DNA of 13,792 bases, taken from an uncultured Lachnospiraceae bacterium (lineage in GTDB: Bacteria; Bacillota_A; Clostridia; Lachnospirales; Lachnospiraceae). The notes below the pieces were generated by a model. That model had not been told where the DNA came from. It saw nothing but the letters and a program-made list of their open reading frames with translations, and did not search any database. Location: the NCBI GenBank assembly GCA_949957035.1, contig CATLIP010000029.1, positions 1 through 13,792 on the forward strand. Direction: 5' to 3'. Positions 5,220-13,721 of the stretch are shown here, piece by piece; within the stretch, counting starts at the first letter, position 1, and each line of letters begins with the position of its first letter. The position numbers were made by a program, and so were the translations under genes.

Positions 5220-8200
5220 ATGTATATAGCAGATTTACACATTCATTCCCGCTATTCCCGGGCAACCAGCAAGGACTGTACTCCTGAATCCTTAGATTTA
5301 TGGGCCAGACGGAAAGGAATCGCAATCGTTGGAAGCGGCGATTTCACTCATCCGGCCTGGCGGCAGGAGCTTGAGGAAAAACTTTCGCCTGTCGGAAACG
5401 GATTCTATGTACTGAAAGACGAGTATCGAATAGAGGACCCCTTCCTTGCAGACAGCTTAAAACCCCAATTCGTAATCACCGGAGAAATCAGCTCCATTTA
5501 CAAAAAATATAATAAGGTGCGCAAGGTTCACAGCCTCATCCTCTTGCCGGGGCTTGATGCTGCCGAAACCGTGTCCCATAAACTGGAAGCAATCGGCAAT
5601 ATCCATTCTGACGGAAGGCCCATACTAGGTCTTGACTGCCATGACCTGCTTGAAATTCTTCTGGAATCGTGTCCTGAGGCCGTATATGTCCCCGCACATA
5701 TCTGGACGCCTCATTTTTCTCTGTTCGGCGCTTTCTCCGGTTTTGATTCTGTGGAAGAATGTTACGGGGATTTGTCCTGCCATATTCATGCAATGGAAAC
5801 CGGACTTTCCTCTGACCCGCCTATGAATTGGCGGGTTTCTGCCCTTGACCGTTACCAGCTCATTTCCAATTCAGACGCACATTCCCCGGCCAAACTTGGA
5901 CGGGAAGCGAATCTTTTAGATATATCCCTCTCCTACGAAGGATTAAGGGAGGCGATTCAGACCGGAAAGGGACTGAAAGGCACGATTGAATTTTTTCCGG
6001 AGGAAGGGAAATATCATTTCGACGGTCATCGAAAATGCGGCGTCTGCCTCTCTCCCACAGAAGCGGAAAAATACGGCGGCATCTGCCCTGTCTGCGGCCG
6101 AAAGCTGACGATAGGCGTGTCCCACCGTATCGAGCAGATGGCGGACAGAGAGGAAGGGTATAAAAGAAAACATGCGGCGCTCTTTGAAAGTCTGGTTCCT
6201 CTGCCGGAAATTATCGGCGCCTCCGCAGGGTATTCGTCCGCAAGCGTCAGGGTGCAGAGAGAATATCAAAATATGCTTAAGAAGTTAGGCCCGGAGTTTC
6301 CTATTCTGCGCCAGATTCCATTGGAGGAAATCCGCAGTGTGTCGGGTATTCTGATTTCAGAAGGAATCGGCAGGCTCAGGGAAGGCAAGGTTACAAGAAT
6401 CCCCGGATTTGACGGTGAATACGGCGTCATACGCCTGTTCACCCAGGAAGAGCTTGACGGCTTGGAAGGACAGCTCAGCCTGTTTGATGGACAGACGACG
6501 CTTACAGGCGCAGCCTCTTGCGCCAATCCGAACAACTTGAAAAAGCCTTGGCATACCTCAGAACCCTCACAAGCTTCAGATATTCACAAAGCCTCCTCTG
6601 ATAAAGACATTGCAAATGAAAAGCAGCTTCAAGCCATAGAAGCCATAGACAGGGTTATTCTGGTAACGGCCGGCCCCGGAACCGGCAAGACTCACACCCT
6701 CGTCTCCCATATTCTGCACCTGCTGGAGACAAGACGAGTCAAACCCGCCTGTATTACGGCAGTCACATTTACCAACAAGGCTTCGGAGGAAATGCGGGAA
6801 CGTATCCGAAAAAAGACAGGGAAAAATGCCGCGGCAAAGAAGCTCACCATTGGAACTTTTCATTCTATAGCATGGAAACTTTTGGAGAAAAGCGGTAACA
6901 ATGCGTCCCTTGCCGATGAAATCGAAACAAAAGATTTGGCGGCGCAGCTGGTTAAGACGTTCCATCTGGATATGAGCGCCTCCCGCTTTTTGAATGTAGT
7001 CTCAGATTACAAGACAAGAACTTACCGTACTGATTGCCCCACAAAACAAGATACAAGGAACTCCCGGCTTATGGAAGCCTTTGAAGCCTATCAGGATTTT
7101 CTTAAGGAATGGAATCTGCTGGATTTTGACGATATATTGATAGAAGCGCTGCGCATTGCCCGGAACAAGTCCGCAGACTGTATCTTTCCTTATCTCTTGG
7201 TGGATGAGTTTCAAGATATCAGTCCCCTTGAATACCAGCTTGTGAAAGCCTGGAATGAAGGCGGAAAAGAACTGTTTGTCATCGGAGATGCAGACCAGTC
7301 AATCTATGGTTTCCGGGGTTCTGACGCTGACTGTTTTAATCGGCTTATGGATGAATTTCCCGACGCGCGCCGGATTGTCCTTGAAGATAATTACCGCTCT
7401 ACACCGCAGATTCTTGCCTTTGCCTCAGAAATCATTTCCAAAAATCCGGGAGGCGTCAGGCATTTGAACCCAAAACGGCCGGCGGGAAGTTCTGTCAGAC
7501 TTGTGAGCGCAGGCAGTGAAACCGCAGAAGCAATCTTCATAGCAAAAGAGATTAACCGTCTGGCCGGAGGAATCGGAATGCTGGAGGCACAGGAAATATT
7601 TCCGGAAAATGAAGGCTCCATCCGAAGCTTCGACGATATCGCGGTTCTATACCGAACCCACCGGCAGGCAGATTTGCTGGAAACCTGTCTGAAAAAAGAA
7701 GGAATACCCTATATAGTAGCAGGACGGGACGACTATCTGACAGAGCCTTCTGCGCGGGGCGCCATAGGCTTCTTCCAAAGCCTGATTAATCCGGAAAATA
7801 AGCTGGCCGGCCAGACTGCCCTGAGCCTTCTGTGGAATCTCGAAGAAGGGGACTTAAGGAGCAGTATTTATGAAAATATGGCCGACAAATATAGACCTCT
7901 TCTGAAAAAGAAAAAACCCTTGAAAATTTTGGAGGAGTGGGCCATAGATTTACATTTGGAAAAGAAAAAAGCAATACAGAAATTATGTAAGACGGCTGTC
8001 TTTTATTCGACTATGGCTGATTTTATGGATGCGCTGAAATTTGGTGTGGAAAGCGACCTGAAACGCTGCCAAAACAAGACGTATAAATCCGGGGCCGTCA
8101 CTCTAATGACCCTTCACGGTTCAAAGGGTCTAGAATTTCCGGCAGTTCTGATTTTTGGAGCGCGTAAAGGATTGATTCCATTCGAAAGAGAAAACTTTGT

Positions 8201-8399
8201 TTCTGACGAAGAGGAAGAACGCCGTCTGTTTTATGTAGGCTCTACCAGAGCCCGGGAGACTCTTATTCTTACTGCCTCAAAGGATGAATCCCCATTTTTG
8301 AAGGATTTGCCCAAGGAGCTGATTCTAAAGGAAAAGACTCGCCAAAGCAAGAACGAAGAGAATGGAAAACAGATGAATTTGTTTGAATTTATGAAGTAG
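5220..8399 (+). CDS. EndoQ-type PHP endonuclease fused to UvrD/PcrA-like SF1 helicase
   Basis: A 1059-residue fusion. Residues 1-270 are a PHP metal-dependent domain: H7-I-H9, D41/H44 in GSGDFTHP, E89, H104, H160 and D219-A-H221. A zinc ribbon follows (CGVC 273-276, CPVC 289-292), then a helical region ending in SEGIGRLREGKVTRIPGFDG, as in endonuclease Q, which nicks DNA beside deaminated bases and abasic sites. From ~460 on it is a superfamily 1A helicase: Walker A GPGTGKT (485-491), TFTNKASEEMRERI, DEFQD (662-666), GDADQSIYGFRGSD, EDNYRS, LMTLHGSKGLEF and RRLFYVGSTRARE. QLSLF (418-422) at the junction and QMNLF (1051-1055) near the C-terminus resemble sliding-clamp-binding motifs. ATG 5220 has AGAAGG 8 bases upstream. 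All key motifs look intact, so it should be an active cytoplasmic repair enzyme. The helicase half (~600 residues) is shorter than PcrA. Confidence 0.92.
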   Translation: MYIADLHIHSRYSRATSKDCTPESLDLWARRKGIAIVGSGDFTHPAWRQELEEKLSPVGNGFYVLKDEYRIEDPFLADSLKPQFVITGEISSIYKKYNKVRKVHSLILLPGLDAAETVSHKLEAIGNIHSDGRPILGLDCHDLLEILLESCPEAVYVPAHIWTPHFSLFGAFSGFDSVEECYGDLSCHIHAMETGLSSDPPMNWRVSALDRYQLISNSDAHSPAKLGREANLLDISLSYEGLREAIQTGKGLKGTIEFFPEEGKYHFDGHRKCGVCLSPTEAEKYGGICPVCGRKLTIGVSHRIEQMADREEGYKRKHAALFESLVPLPEIIGASAGYSSASVRVQREYQNMLKKLGPEFPILRQIPLEEIRSVSGILISEGIGRLREGKVTRIPGFDGEYGVIRLFTQEELDGLEGQLSLFDGQTTLTGAASCANPNNLKKPWHTSEPSQASDIHKASSDKDIANEKQLQAIEAIDRVILVTAGPGTGKTHTLVSHILHLLETRRVKPACITAVTFTNKASEEMRERIRKKTGKNAAAKKLTIGTFHSIAWKLLEKSGNNASLADEIETKDLAAQLVKTFHLDMSASRFLNVVSDYKTRTYRTDCPTKQDTRNSRLMEAFEAYQDFLKEWNLLDFDDILIEALRIARNKSADCIFPYLLVDEFQDISPLEYQLVKAWNEGGKELFVIGDADQSIYGFRGSDADCFNRLMDEFPDARRIVLEDNYRSTPQILAFASEIISKNPGGVRHLNPKRPAGSSVRLVSAGSETAEAIFIAKEINRLAGGIGMLEAQEIFPENEGSIRSFDDIAVLYRTHRQADLLETCLKKEGIPYIVAGRDDYLTEPSARGAIGFFQSLINPENKLAGQTALSLLWNLEEGDLRSSIYENMADKYRPLLKKKKPLKILEEWAIDLHLEKKKAIQKLCKTAVFYSTMADFMDALKFGVESDLKRCQNKTYKSGAVTLMTLHGSKGLEFPAVLIFGARKGLIPFERENFVSDEEEERRLFYVGSTRARETLILTASKDESPFLKDLPKELILKEKTRQSKNEENGKQMNLFEFMK

Positions 8400-8418
8400 A
8401 CAGGCGATTATGGGAAAT

Positions 8419-8443
8419 GGGGAATCCTTTCTAAAGATTCCCC
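8419..8443. terminator. Hairpin between convergent genes, possible two-way terminator
   Basis: GGGGAAT (8419-8425) pairs with ATTCCCC (8437-8443), and CTTT/AAAG can extend the stem past a one-base bulge. It lies 20 bases after the helicase stop, and the cdd stop codon (8431-8433) falls in its loop. Neither side has a clear T-run, so efficient termination is doubtful. Confidence 0.35.
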
Positions 8444-8877
8444 GGCCCAAATCCCTGGGGCAGCAATTCCTTCAAGGTATAGATTTTAAAATCCTCCTTG
8501 CCCACAGCCAGAATAATCTCAAATTCCTCCGGTTCACAGAACTCCATCATCACCTGCCGGCAGACCCCGCAGGGCGGAGTATAGGAATCAAGCCGTCCAT
8601 CGGGTCCGCCCACGATACAAATTGCCCGAAACTTTCTGACTCCTTCACTGACCGCCTTGAAAAATGCGGTTCTTTCGGCACAATTTGTGGGGGTATATGC
8701 CGCGTTCTCAATGTTACAGCCCGTATAAATCCTTCCGTTTTGTGCAAGAAGCGCCGCGCCTACCCGAAAACCGGAATATGGTGCATAGGAATACTTAAGC
8801 TGTTCTATTGCAGTTACAATCAATTCCTGAATCTGAGCCGTCTCAAGGGCTCCTCCTCCAGCTTCTGATATCGTCAT
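8431..8877 (-). CDS. cdd: Cytidine deaminase
   Basis: Homotetrameric-type cytidine deaminase, which hydrolyses cytidine and deoxycytidine to uridine and deoxyuridine plus ammonia in pyrimidine salvage. The 148 residues hold the full active site: SGFRVGAAL near the start, TGCNIENAAY with the substrate-binding N and E, then C66-A-E68 (zinc ligand plus catalytic glutamate) and P-C103-G-V-C106 (two more zinc ligands). It is slightly longer than the usual 130-136 residues, with about ten extra residues at the N-terminus. Its ATG is one base after the udp stop, and AGGAG within the end of udp serves as ribosome site, so the two are co-translated. The products fit: Cdd makes uridine, which Udp cleaves. 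It converges with the EndoQ-helicase gene. Confidence 0.95.
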   Translation of the reverse strand: MTISEAGGGALETAQIQELIVTAIEQLKYSYAPYSGFRVGAALLAQNGRIYTGCNIENAAYTPTNCAERTAFFKAVSEGVRKFRAICIVGGPDGRLDSYTPPCGVCRQVMMEFCEPEEFEIILAVGKEDFKIYTLKELLPQGFGPGNL

Positions 8878-8878
8878 C

Positions 8879-9652
8879 TCATTCTCTCTCCTTTGTAATC
8901 AAACGCCGTAACGCCCCGACAGCCACACGAATTGCCATATCCGTATCATGTACCACAGGATTATTAAGCCCTTCTTTCTCCCGCTCCTGATTCGCGACCA
9001 CCAGAAAACAGGAGCCTGCCCTGACGCGCAGATGACTTCCAACGACGAACAACGCCGCCGACTCCATCTCTGAAGCCAGACATCCCAGCCTCTTCCATGC
9101 CTCCCATTTGTTCAGCAGCTCATAACTGACCGGCTTAGTCTCCGGAGAATGCTGCCCATAGAAGGAATCCTTACTCTGCACCACTCCTACATGATAATCC
9201 TGCTTAAGCTCACATGCCTCCTCTATCAACGCATTCGTAATCTGAATATCTGCCACAGCAGGAAATTCAATAGGCGCATACTCCCGGCTGGTCCCCTCCA
9301 TCCGTATTGCGCCGCTGGCAATCACGATGTCGCCGCTCTTAACCTCTGTCAGCATACCGCCGCAGGTTCCGATTCGGATAAATGTATCCGCCCCCGACAT
9401 CACCAGCTCTTCCATCGCTATGGCTGCCGAAGGGCCTCCGATTCCTGTGGAAGTCACACTGACCTTCACACCCTCCAGATATCCTGTATAGGTGACATAT
9501 TCCCTGCTGTCTGCAATCAGCCTTGGGTCCTCAAAATATTTTGCAATCTTGGCGCACCGCTTGGGGTCCCCCGGAAGAATCACATATTTTCCTACGTCGC
9601 CCTTACCTGCCTGAATGTGGTATTGCTTATCCGGATTTTCTGAATACTTCAT
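8879..9652 (-). CDS. udp: Uridine phosphorylase
   Basis: Nucleoside phosphorylase of the PNP/Udp family, converting uridine and phosphate to uracil and ribose-1-phosphate in the cytoplasm. The 257 residues show VILPGDPKR at ~24-32 (phosphate-binding loop), [15 protein letters not shown] at ~69-83, FIRIGTCGG at ~91-99, FAPLEF-like [11 protein letters not shown] at ~125-135 and [10 protein letters not shown] at ~193-202 holding the ribose-binding E-M-E. These fit Udp better than purine nucleoside phosphorylase DeoD. ATG 9652 is chosen because GGGGG lies 8 bases upstream and the domain starts at once. A longer in-frame reading from 9784 would cross the promoter and the upstream terminator. It is followed one base later by cdd, forming a two-gene nucleoside salvage operon with its own promoter. 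Confidence 0.94.
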   Translation of the reverse strand: MKYSENPDKQYHIQAGKGDVGKYVILPGDPKRCAKIAKYFEDPRLIADSREYVTYTGYLEGVKVSVTSTGIGGPSAAIAMEELVMSGADTFIRIGTCGGMLTEVKSGDIVIASGAIRMEGTSREYAPIEFPAVADIQITNALIEEACELKQDYHVGVVQSKDSFYGQHSPETKPVSYELLNKWEAWKRLGCLASEMESAALFVVGSHLRVRAGSCFLVVANQEREKEGLNNPVVHDTDMAIRVAVGALRRLITKERE

Positions 9653-9689
9653 AACAATTCCCCCTTTTTCTATCTTTACCTTGTCTCTT

Positions 9690-9718
9690 ATTTTGATGGT
9701 TTTGCCTACAGATGTCAA
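9690..9718 (-). promoter_or_regulatory. Promoter of udp-cdd
   Basis: On the minus strand a perfect TTGACA (9718-9713) is followed after 17 bases by CAAAAT (9695-9690), four of six matches to the -10 consensus. Transcription would start near 9683, about 30 bases before the udp ATG. It lies just past the terminator of the opp operon, so udp-cdd appears to be a separate unit. Confidence 0.55.
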
Positions 9719-9744
9719 GCGCTGCAAAGACATATTCCTATAAA

Positions 9745-9780
9745 AAGAGGGAAATATACTCTGACATATATTTCCCTCTT
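9745..9780 (-). terminator. Intrinsic terminator of the opp operon
   Basis: AAGAGGGAAATATA (9745-9758) and its exact reverse complement (9767-9780) form a 14-bp stem with an 8-base loop. On the minus strand the stem is followed by a run of five T (counting the stem's last bases), then ATAGG. It begins six bases after the oppF stop codon, where a terminator of oppBCDF is expected. Confidence 0.85.
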
Positions 9781-9786
9781 CCAACT

Positions 9787-10764
9787 CTATTTATTTTCTT
9801 CAATCAGATGGCACGCCGCCATATGTCCCGGCGCAACCTCCCTAAGCTTGGGCATCTCACTAAAACACCGATCCGTCGCGTACTGGCACCGCTCCGCAAA
9901 CCGACAGCAATCCTTGGGATTAATCGGGCTTGGAATCTCTCCCTTAATCGGAATCCGCTCATTCGCCTTTGCCTTCTTCGGGTCTGCCTCCGGAATCGCC
10001 GACAAAAGCGCCTTGGTATAAGGATGTTTGGTATTGGAGAACAGCTCTTCTGTCTCTGCCGTCTCCACAATCGTTCCCAGATACATGACCACTACCCTGT
10101 CAGAGATATATTTTACCACGCTTAAGTCATGGGCAATAAACAGATAGGTAAGCCCCATGGTCTCCTGAAGGTTCTTCAGCATATTAATTACCTGCGCCTG
10201 AATCGACACGTCCAACGCAGAGATAGGCTCGTCACAGATAATGAACTCCGGGTCAACGGAAAGCGCCCTGGCAATACCGATACGCTGTCTCTGCCCGCCG
10301 GAGAACTCGTGGGGAAAACGGGACATATGGTCCTTATTTAAGCCCACCGTCTCAAGAAGCTCCTCCACCTTAGCGTCTGTATCCGCCTGGGACATACCAT
10401 GCTGTTTCAATCCCTCCCCTACAATCTCCTTGACCGTCATACGCGGGTTCAAAGAAGAATAAGGGTTCTGGAAGATCATCTGCACTTTTTTGCAGAATTC
10501 TTTCTGCTCTGCTCTGGATAACTTCATAATATCCTTACCGTTATAGAGCACCTCCCCCTTCGTGGGACTGTACAGACGTATCATACAGCGTCCGGTGGTA
10601 GACTTTCCGCAGCCGGACTCTCCTACTAAGCTTACCGTCTCGCCCTTATTGATGGTGAAGCTTACGTCGTCCACCGCTTTTAAGGTCTCCTTGCGGCTGA
10701 TCTGAAAATATTTACATAAATTATTTACCTGTACGAGAGGTTGATTTGTCTCATTATTCGCCAT
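9787..10764 (-). CDS. oppF: Oligopeptide ABC transporter ATP-binding protein OppF
   Basis: Second ATPase of an oligopeptide/dipeptide importer. The 325 residues hold Walker A GESGCGKS (48-55), Q-loop Q99 in [15 protein letters not shown], signature FSGGQRQR (154-161), Walker [13 protein letters not shown] with catalytic E179, and switch H212. The C-terminal oligopeptide domain (HPYTKALL onward) carries cysteines 286, 287, 293, 300 and 318, in the pattern that holds an iron-sulphur cluster in some DppD/OppD proteins. ISALD after Walker B and FSGGQ in the signature are typical of OppF rather than OppD. Its ATG overlaps the oppD stop by one base (TAATG), and AGGTG lies 6 bases before it. It is the last gene of the operon, with a strong terminator directly downstream. 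Confidence 0.94.
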   Translation of the reverse strand: MANNETNQPLVQVNNLCKYFQISRKETLKAVDDVSFTINKGETVSLVGESGCGKSTTGRCMIRLYSPTKGEVLYNGKDIMKLSRAEQKEFCKKVQMIFQNPYSSLNPRMTVKEIVGEGLKQHGMSQADTDAKVEELLETVGLNKDHMSRFPHEFSGGQRQRIGIARALSVDPEFIICDEPISALDVSIQAQVINMLKNLQETMGLTYLFIAHDLSVVKYISDRVVVMYLGTIVETAETEELFSNTKHPYTKALLSAIPEADPKKAKANERIPIKGEIPSPINPKDCCRFAERCQYATDRCFSEMPKLREVAPGHMAACHLIEENK

Positions 10765-11786
10765 TATTTCACCTCTCCTTTCTTTGCTGCTCTTTTCATA
10801 TCTGTATCCGGCGCGAACTCATGCTGCAGCCAGCAGCAGGTCATATGCTCATCGGAAAGCTCATACATCTCAGGCGGCGTATCAAGACACACATCCATGC
10901 AATATTCGCACCGCGCTGCAAACGGGCATCCAACCGGAGGGGAAAATAAGTCAGGAGGTGTCCCTTCGATTGGTTTTAGTTTTTCTCCCTTGGCAGTATC
11001 CAGCCTTGCAATGGACTGCATCAGTCCCTTTGTATACGGATGGCTGGTCTCATAGAATATCTCATCCACAGTGCCTCGCTCCACAACCTTTCCTCCGTAC
11101 ATAACCAAAACACGGTCGCAAAGCTTTGCAATAACTCCCAGGTCATGGGTAATTAAAATAATTGATGTATTCAGCGTCTTCTGAAGATTCTTCAGCAAAT
11201 CCAGAATCTGGGCTTCAATCGTAACATCCAGAGACGTGGTGGGCTCGTCTGCAATGACAATACTGGGGCTCCCCACCAGCGCAATGGCAATCATGACACG
11301 CTGCTTCATACCGCCGGACAGCTCGTGGGGATACTGCTTATACCTTCGCTCTCCATCCGAGATTCCCACCATTTTCAGAATATCCAGAGCCTTCTGCTTC
11401 TTCTCGGCAGAGCTCATATTCTTTTTTCCCACGAAAACCTCTTCAATCTGCTTTCCAATCCTCATAGTCGGATTCAGAGAAGTCATGGGGTCCTGGAAGA
11501 TAAAACCAATCTCCGTTCCGCGCATATTACGAAGAGCCTTCTTATCCATCTTGAGCACGTCGTCGCCTTTATAGAGAATCTCTCCGCCCTCGAAAAATCC
11601 CGGAGGCTCCGGATTCAGCCTCATAATACAGGAGGAGGTTACGCTCTTACCACAGCCGGACTCTCCTACAATACCAAGAATCTCGCCCGGACGAACCTCA
11701 AAGCTGACGTCACGAACCGCCTTTACAACACCGCCATAGGTATGAAAGGAGAATGTCAGATTCTTAACTTCTAATAAATTTTCCAT
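10764..11786 (-). CDS. oppD: Oligopeptide ABC transporter ATP-binding protein OppD
   Basis: First ATPase of the peptide importer, forming with OppF the cytoplasmic motor under OppB/OppC. The 340 residues show Walker A GESGCGKS (41-48), Q98 in FIFQDPMTSLNPTM, signature LSGGMKQR (156-163), Walker B IVIADEPTTSLD with E181, and switch H214. The usual residue in the D-loop is TTALD; TTSLD here is a mild variant. The C-terminal extension has HPYTKGLM and a cysteine cluster C287, C293, C296, C300, C317, C318, consistent with the iron-sulphur site known in a bacterial DppD. AGGAG lies 7 bases before ATG 11786, which is 15 bases after oppC. The C-terminal end (KRAAKKGEVK) is basic and not conserved. 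DppD is the alternative name, and substrate range cannot be read from the sequence. Confidence 0.94.
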   Translation of the reverse strand: MENLLEVKNLTFSFHTYGGVVKAVRDVSFEVRPGEILGIVGESGCGKSVTSSCIMRLNPEPPGFFEGGEILYKGDDVLKMDKKALRNMRGTEIGFIFQDPMTSLNPTMRIGKQIEEVFVGKKNMSSAEKKQKALDILKMVGISDGERRYKQYPHELSGGMKQRVMIAIALVGSPSIVIADEPTTSLDVTIEAQILDLLKNLQKTLNTSIILITHDLGVIAKLCDRVLVMYGGKVVERGTVDEIFYETSHPYTKGLMQSIARLDTAKGEKLKPIEGTPPDLFSPPVGCPFAARCEYCMDVCLDTPPEMYELSDEHMTCCWLQHEFAPDTDMKRAAKKGEVK

Positions 11787-11801
11787 CTTCTTACTCCTTT
11801 C

Positions 11802-12731
11802 CTATTCTGTTCCTCTAAGTTTCGGATCGAATGCATCACGCAGGCCGTCGCCCAACAGATTCAGCGCGAGCATCGTCGTACAGATTAATGCCGCAGGTAT
11901 TACAACCTGGTAAGGGTGAATACGAAGCTGGGCGATACCCTCTTTGGCAAGAACGCCCCAACTGCATCCCGGCGGCTTGATACCAAGACCGATATAGCTT
12001 AGGAACGCCTCCTGGAAAATCGCCCCCGGAATCGCCATGGTCAGATTCGTAATAATCAGACCCATTACATTAGGAAGAATATGCTTCACAATAATCACGA
12101 TGTCCGGCACGCCAAGAATCCTTGCCGCCGCAACAAAATCAGACTCTCTGAGTTTCAGCACCTCGCCGCGGACAAACCGGCAGCTTCCAATCCATCCCAC
12201 GATACACATAGCAATAATCAGACAGTGTACGCCGTTACCGATGACAACCATCAGAAGGATGGTAACGATCATACTTGGGATTCCATACAGTACATCTACG
12301 ATACGCTGAATCAGCATGTCTACCTTGCCCCCGTAAAAGCCTGAGATGCCTCCCATAATCGAGCCGACGAATGCATTGATGATACTTGCGGCAAATCCAA
12401 TGGTAAGAGATACTCTGGCGCCCATCCATGCACGTACCCAGAGGTCGCGTCCAAGGGAATCCGTTCCAAACCAGTGCTCACTCGAAGGGGACTGGCTCAT
12501 CTTCTCTACACTCTGCGTCGCGAAATCATACTGGCTGAACACAGGTGCAAATATAGCCAGCAATATATATAAAATAATCAGACACAGCGAAAAGAAGGCA
12601 ATCCTGTTCTTGCGAATCCTTCGCCATGCATCCTGCCAGTAACCGATATTGGGGCGGGAAATGGACTCCATGCTCTTTGTATTTTTTCCAATAACTTTAA
12701 ATCTTTCTTTTGTTATCTCTGCCACGTCCAC
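11802..12731 (-). CDS. oppC: Oligopeptide ABC transporter permease OppC
   Basis: Inner-membrane permease half. The N-terminal YWQDAWRRIRKNRIA resembles the LWQDARRRFMHNRAA start of E. coli OppC, followed by a membrane helix at ~43-65, the HWFGTDSLGRDLWVR signature (~86-100), further helices at ~108-132, ~152-182, ~222-240 and ~273-295, and GDGLRDAFDPKLR at the end. The ATPase-docking EAA-type loop is DFVAAARILGVPDIVIIVKHILPN (~198-221). The start is GTG at either 12731 (four bases after oppB) or 12725; the second has better spacing (5 bases) from AGGTGAG, so the protein may be two residues shorter. It acts with OppB, OppD and OppF. Opp rather than Dpp is favoured by overall resemblance; nickel-type transporters are a less likely reading. 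Confidence 0.93.
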   Translation of the reverse strand: MDVAEITKERFKVIGKNTKSMESISRPNIGYWQDAWRRIRKNRIAFFSLCLIILYILLAIFAPVFSQYDFATQSVEKMSQSPSSEHWFGTDSLGRDLWVRAWMGARVSLTIGFAASIINAFVGSIMGGISGFYGGKVDMLIQRIVDVLYGIPSMIVTILLMVVIGNGVHCLIIAMCIVGWIGSCRFVRGEVLKLRESDFVAAARILGVPDIVIIVKHILPNVMGLIITNLTMAIPGAIFQEAFLSYIGLGIKPPGCSWGVLAKEGIAQLRIHPYQVVIPAALICTTMLALNLLGDGLRDAFDPKLRGTE

Positions 12732-12735
12732 TCAC

Positions 12736-13662
12736 CTACCCTTTCTTTCCGCTGAGACGGATCCTCGGATCCACAATGCCATACAGGATATCCACAATCA
12801 GGATTGCTATGACAAGGAATGCGCCATAGAAAATCGTCATTCCCAGAACCAATGTATAATCAGACATATTGATACTGTCAACATAGTGCTTGCCCATGCC
12901 CGGAATCGCGAACAGCGCCTCAATTACAAAAGTACCTGTCAGTACGGAAGCAACCGTAGGTCCCATAATCGTAATAATCGGTGTAATCGCATTACGGATC
13001 TGATGCTTGAAGGTTACCCGAAATTCTGATAACCCCTTTGCCCTGGCCGTCTTCGTATAGTCAGAAGTAACAACCTCTAACATACTGGAACGCATCAGAC
13101 GCGACACAGACGCAAGGGTGTAGAACCCCACCGCAATAGACGGCAGAATTGTATGTTTGAAACTGGTATACTGCGCAACCGGCAGAAGCTGCCACTTGAT
13201 TCCAAAGAAATACTGTAACAGTGAACCCATAATAAAATCAGGTATGGACGTTCCGATAATCGCAATCAGGATACAGACAAAATCCAGCTTCCTTCCGCGG
13301 TTAAGCGCCGCTATGATACCTAATATAATCCCGAAAAAGAACGCAAAACACAACGCTCTGATTCCTAAGTCCGCAGAATATGGGAAAGACTCTGCGATAA
13401 TACGGTTGACTGTACGTCCCTCATATTTCATGGAATAGCCTAAGTCACCATGAAGTACGTTCTTCATATATGTAACATACTGCACCGGCAGCGGTTTATC
13501 AAGCCCGTAATATGCCTCCAGATTCGCCTGAATCTCCGGGGTCATCTTCGGATTTGAAAACGGGTCGCCAGGCAATAAACGCACCAACACGAACACAATA
13601 CTCGTCAATACGAACAACGTTACGATTGCAAGCAGAACTCGTTTTAGAATATATTTTGCCAT
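12736..13662 (-). CDS. oppB: Oligopeptide ABC transporter permease OppB
   Basis: Membrane permease half that pairs with OppC. The 308 residues match the OppB pattern: a first membrane helix (~8-29) ending in VRLLPGDPF, HGDLGYSMKYEGRTVNRII (~71-89, close to E. coli HGDFGPSFKYKDYSVNDLV), helices at ~100-120, ~127-150, ~170-188, ~229-250 and ~270-297, the EAA-type loop YTKTARAKGLSEFRVTFKHQIRN (~202-224) and the ending YGIVDPRIR. ATG 13662 has AAGGAG six bases upstream. It is the first gene of oppBCDF seen here. No convincing promoter lies in the 59 bases between the big inverted repeat and the ribosome site, so transcription may come from a gene beyond the right edge, plausibly the peptide-binding protein. 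Confidence 0.94.
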   Translation of the reverse strand: MAKYILKRVLLAIVTLFVLTSIVFVLVRLLPGDPFSNPKMTPEIQANLEAYYGLDKPLPVQYVTYMKNVLHGDLGYSMKYEGRTVNRIIAESFPYSADLGIRALCFAFFFGIILGIIAALNRGRKLDFVCILIAIIGTSIPDFIMGSLLQYFFGIKWQLLPVAQYTSFKHTILPSIAVGFYTLASVSRLMRSSMLEVVTSDYTKTARAKGLSEFRVTFKHQIRNAITPIITIMGPTVASVLTGTFVIEALFAIPGMGKHYVDSINMSDYTLVLGMTIFYGAFLVIAILIVDILYGIVDPRIRLSGKKG

Positions 13663-13721
13663 GTGCTTCTCCTTTCTCTTCTTAAGAGATGTCTAAATAC
13701 TGATAGCATATCTCCTTATCG

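Noticed and set aside
8410..8868. Open frame of 152 codons on the plus strand after the helicase gene
   Set aside because: It is the antisense shadow of cdd, whose minus-strand product has all cytidine deaminase motifs; the plus-strand translation shows no domain.
8431..9652. Functional link between cdd-udp and the neighbouring EndoQ-helicase (deaminated pyrimidines)
   Set aside because: The theme is tempting, but the genes are convergent with separate promoters, and Cdd acts on free nucleosides rather than DNA; adjacency alone does not support it.
9653..9784. 44-codon N-terminal extension of udp
   Set aside because: It would include the udp promoter and enter the intrinsic terminator of the opp operon; the family starts at the ATG at 9652, which has a good ribosome site.
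13634..13699. Possible 21-codon leader peptide before oppB (MLSVFRHLLRRERR...) on the minus strand
   Set aside because: The AAGGAG is only two bases from the ATG and the frame runs into oppB; no attenuator-like structure follows it.
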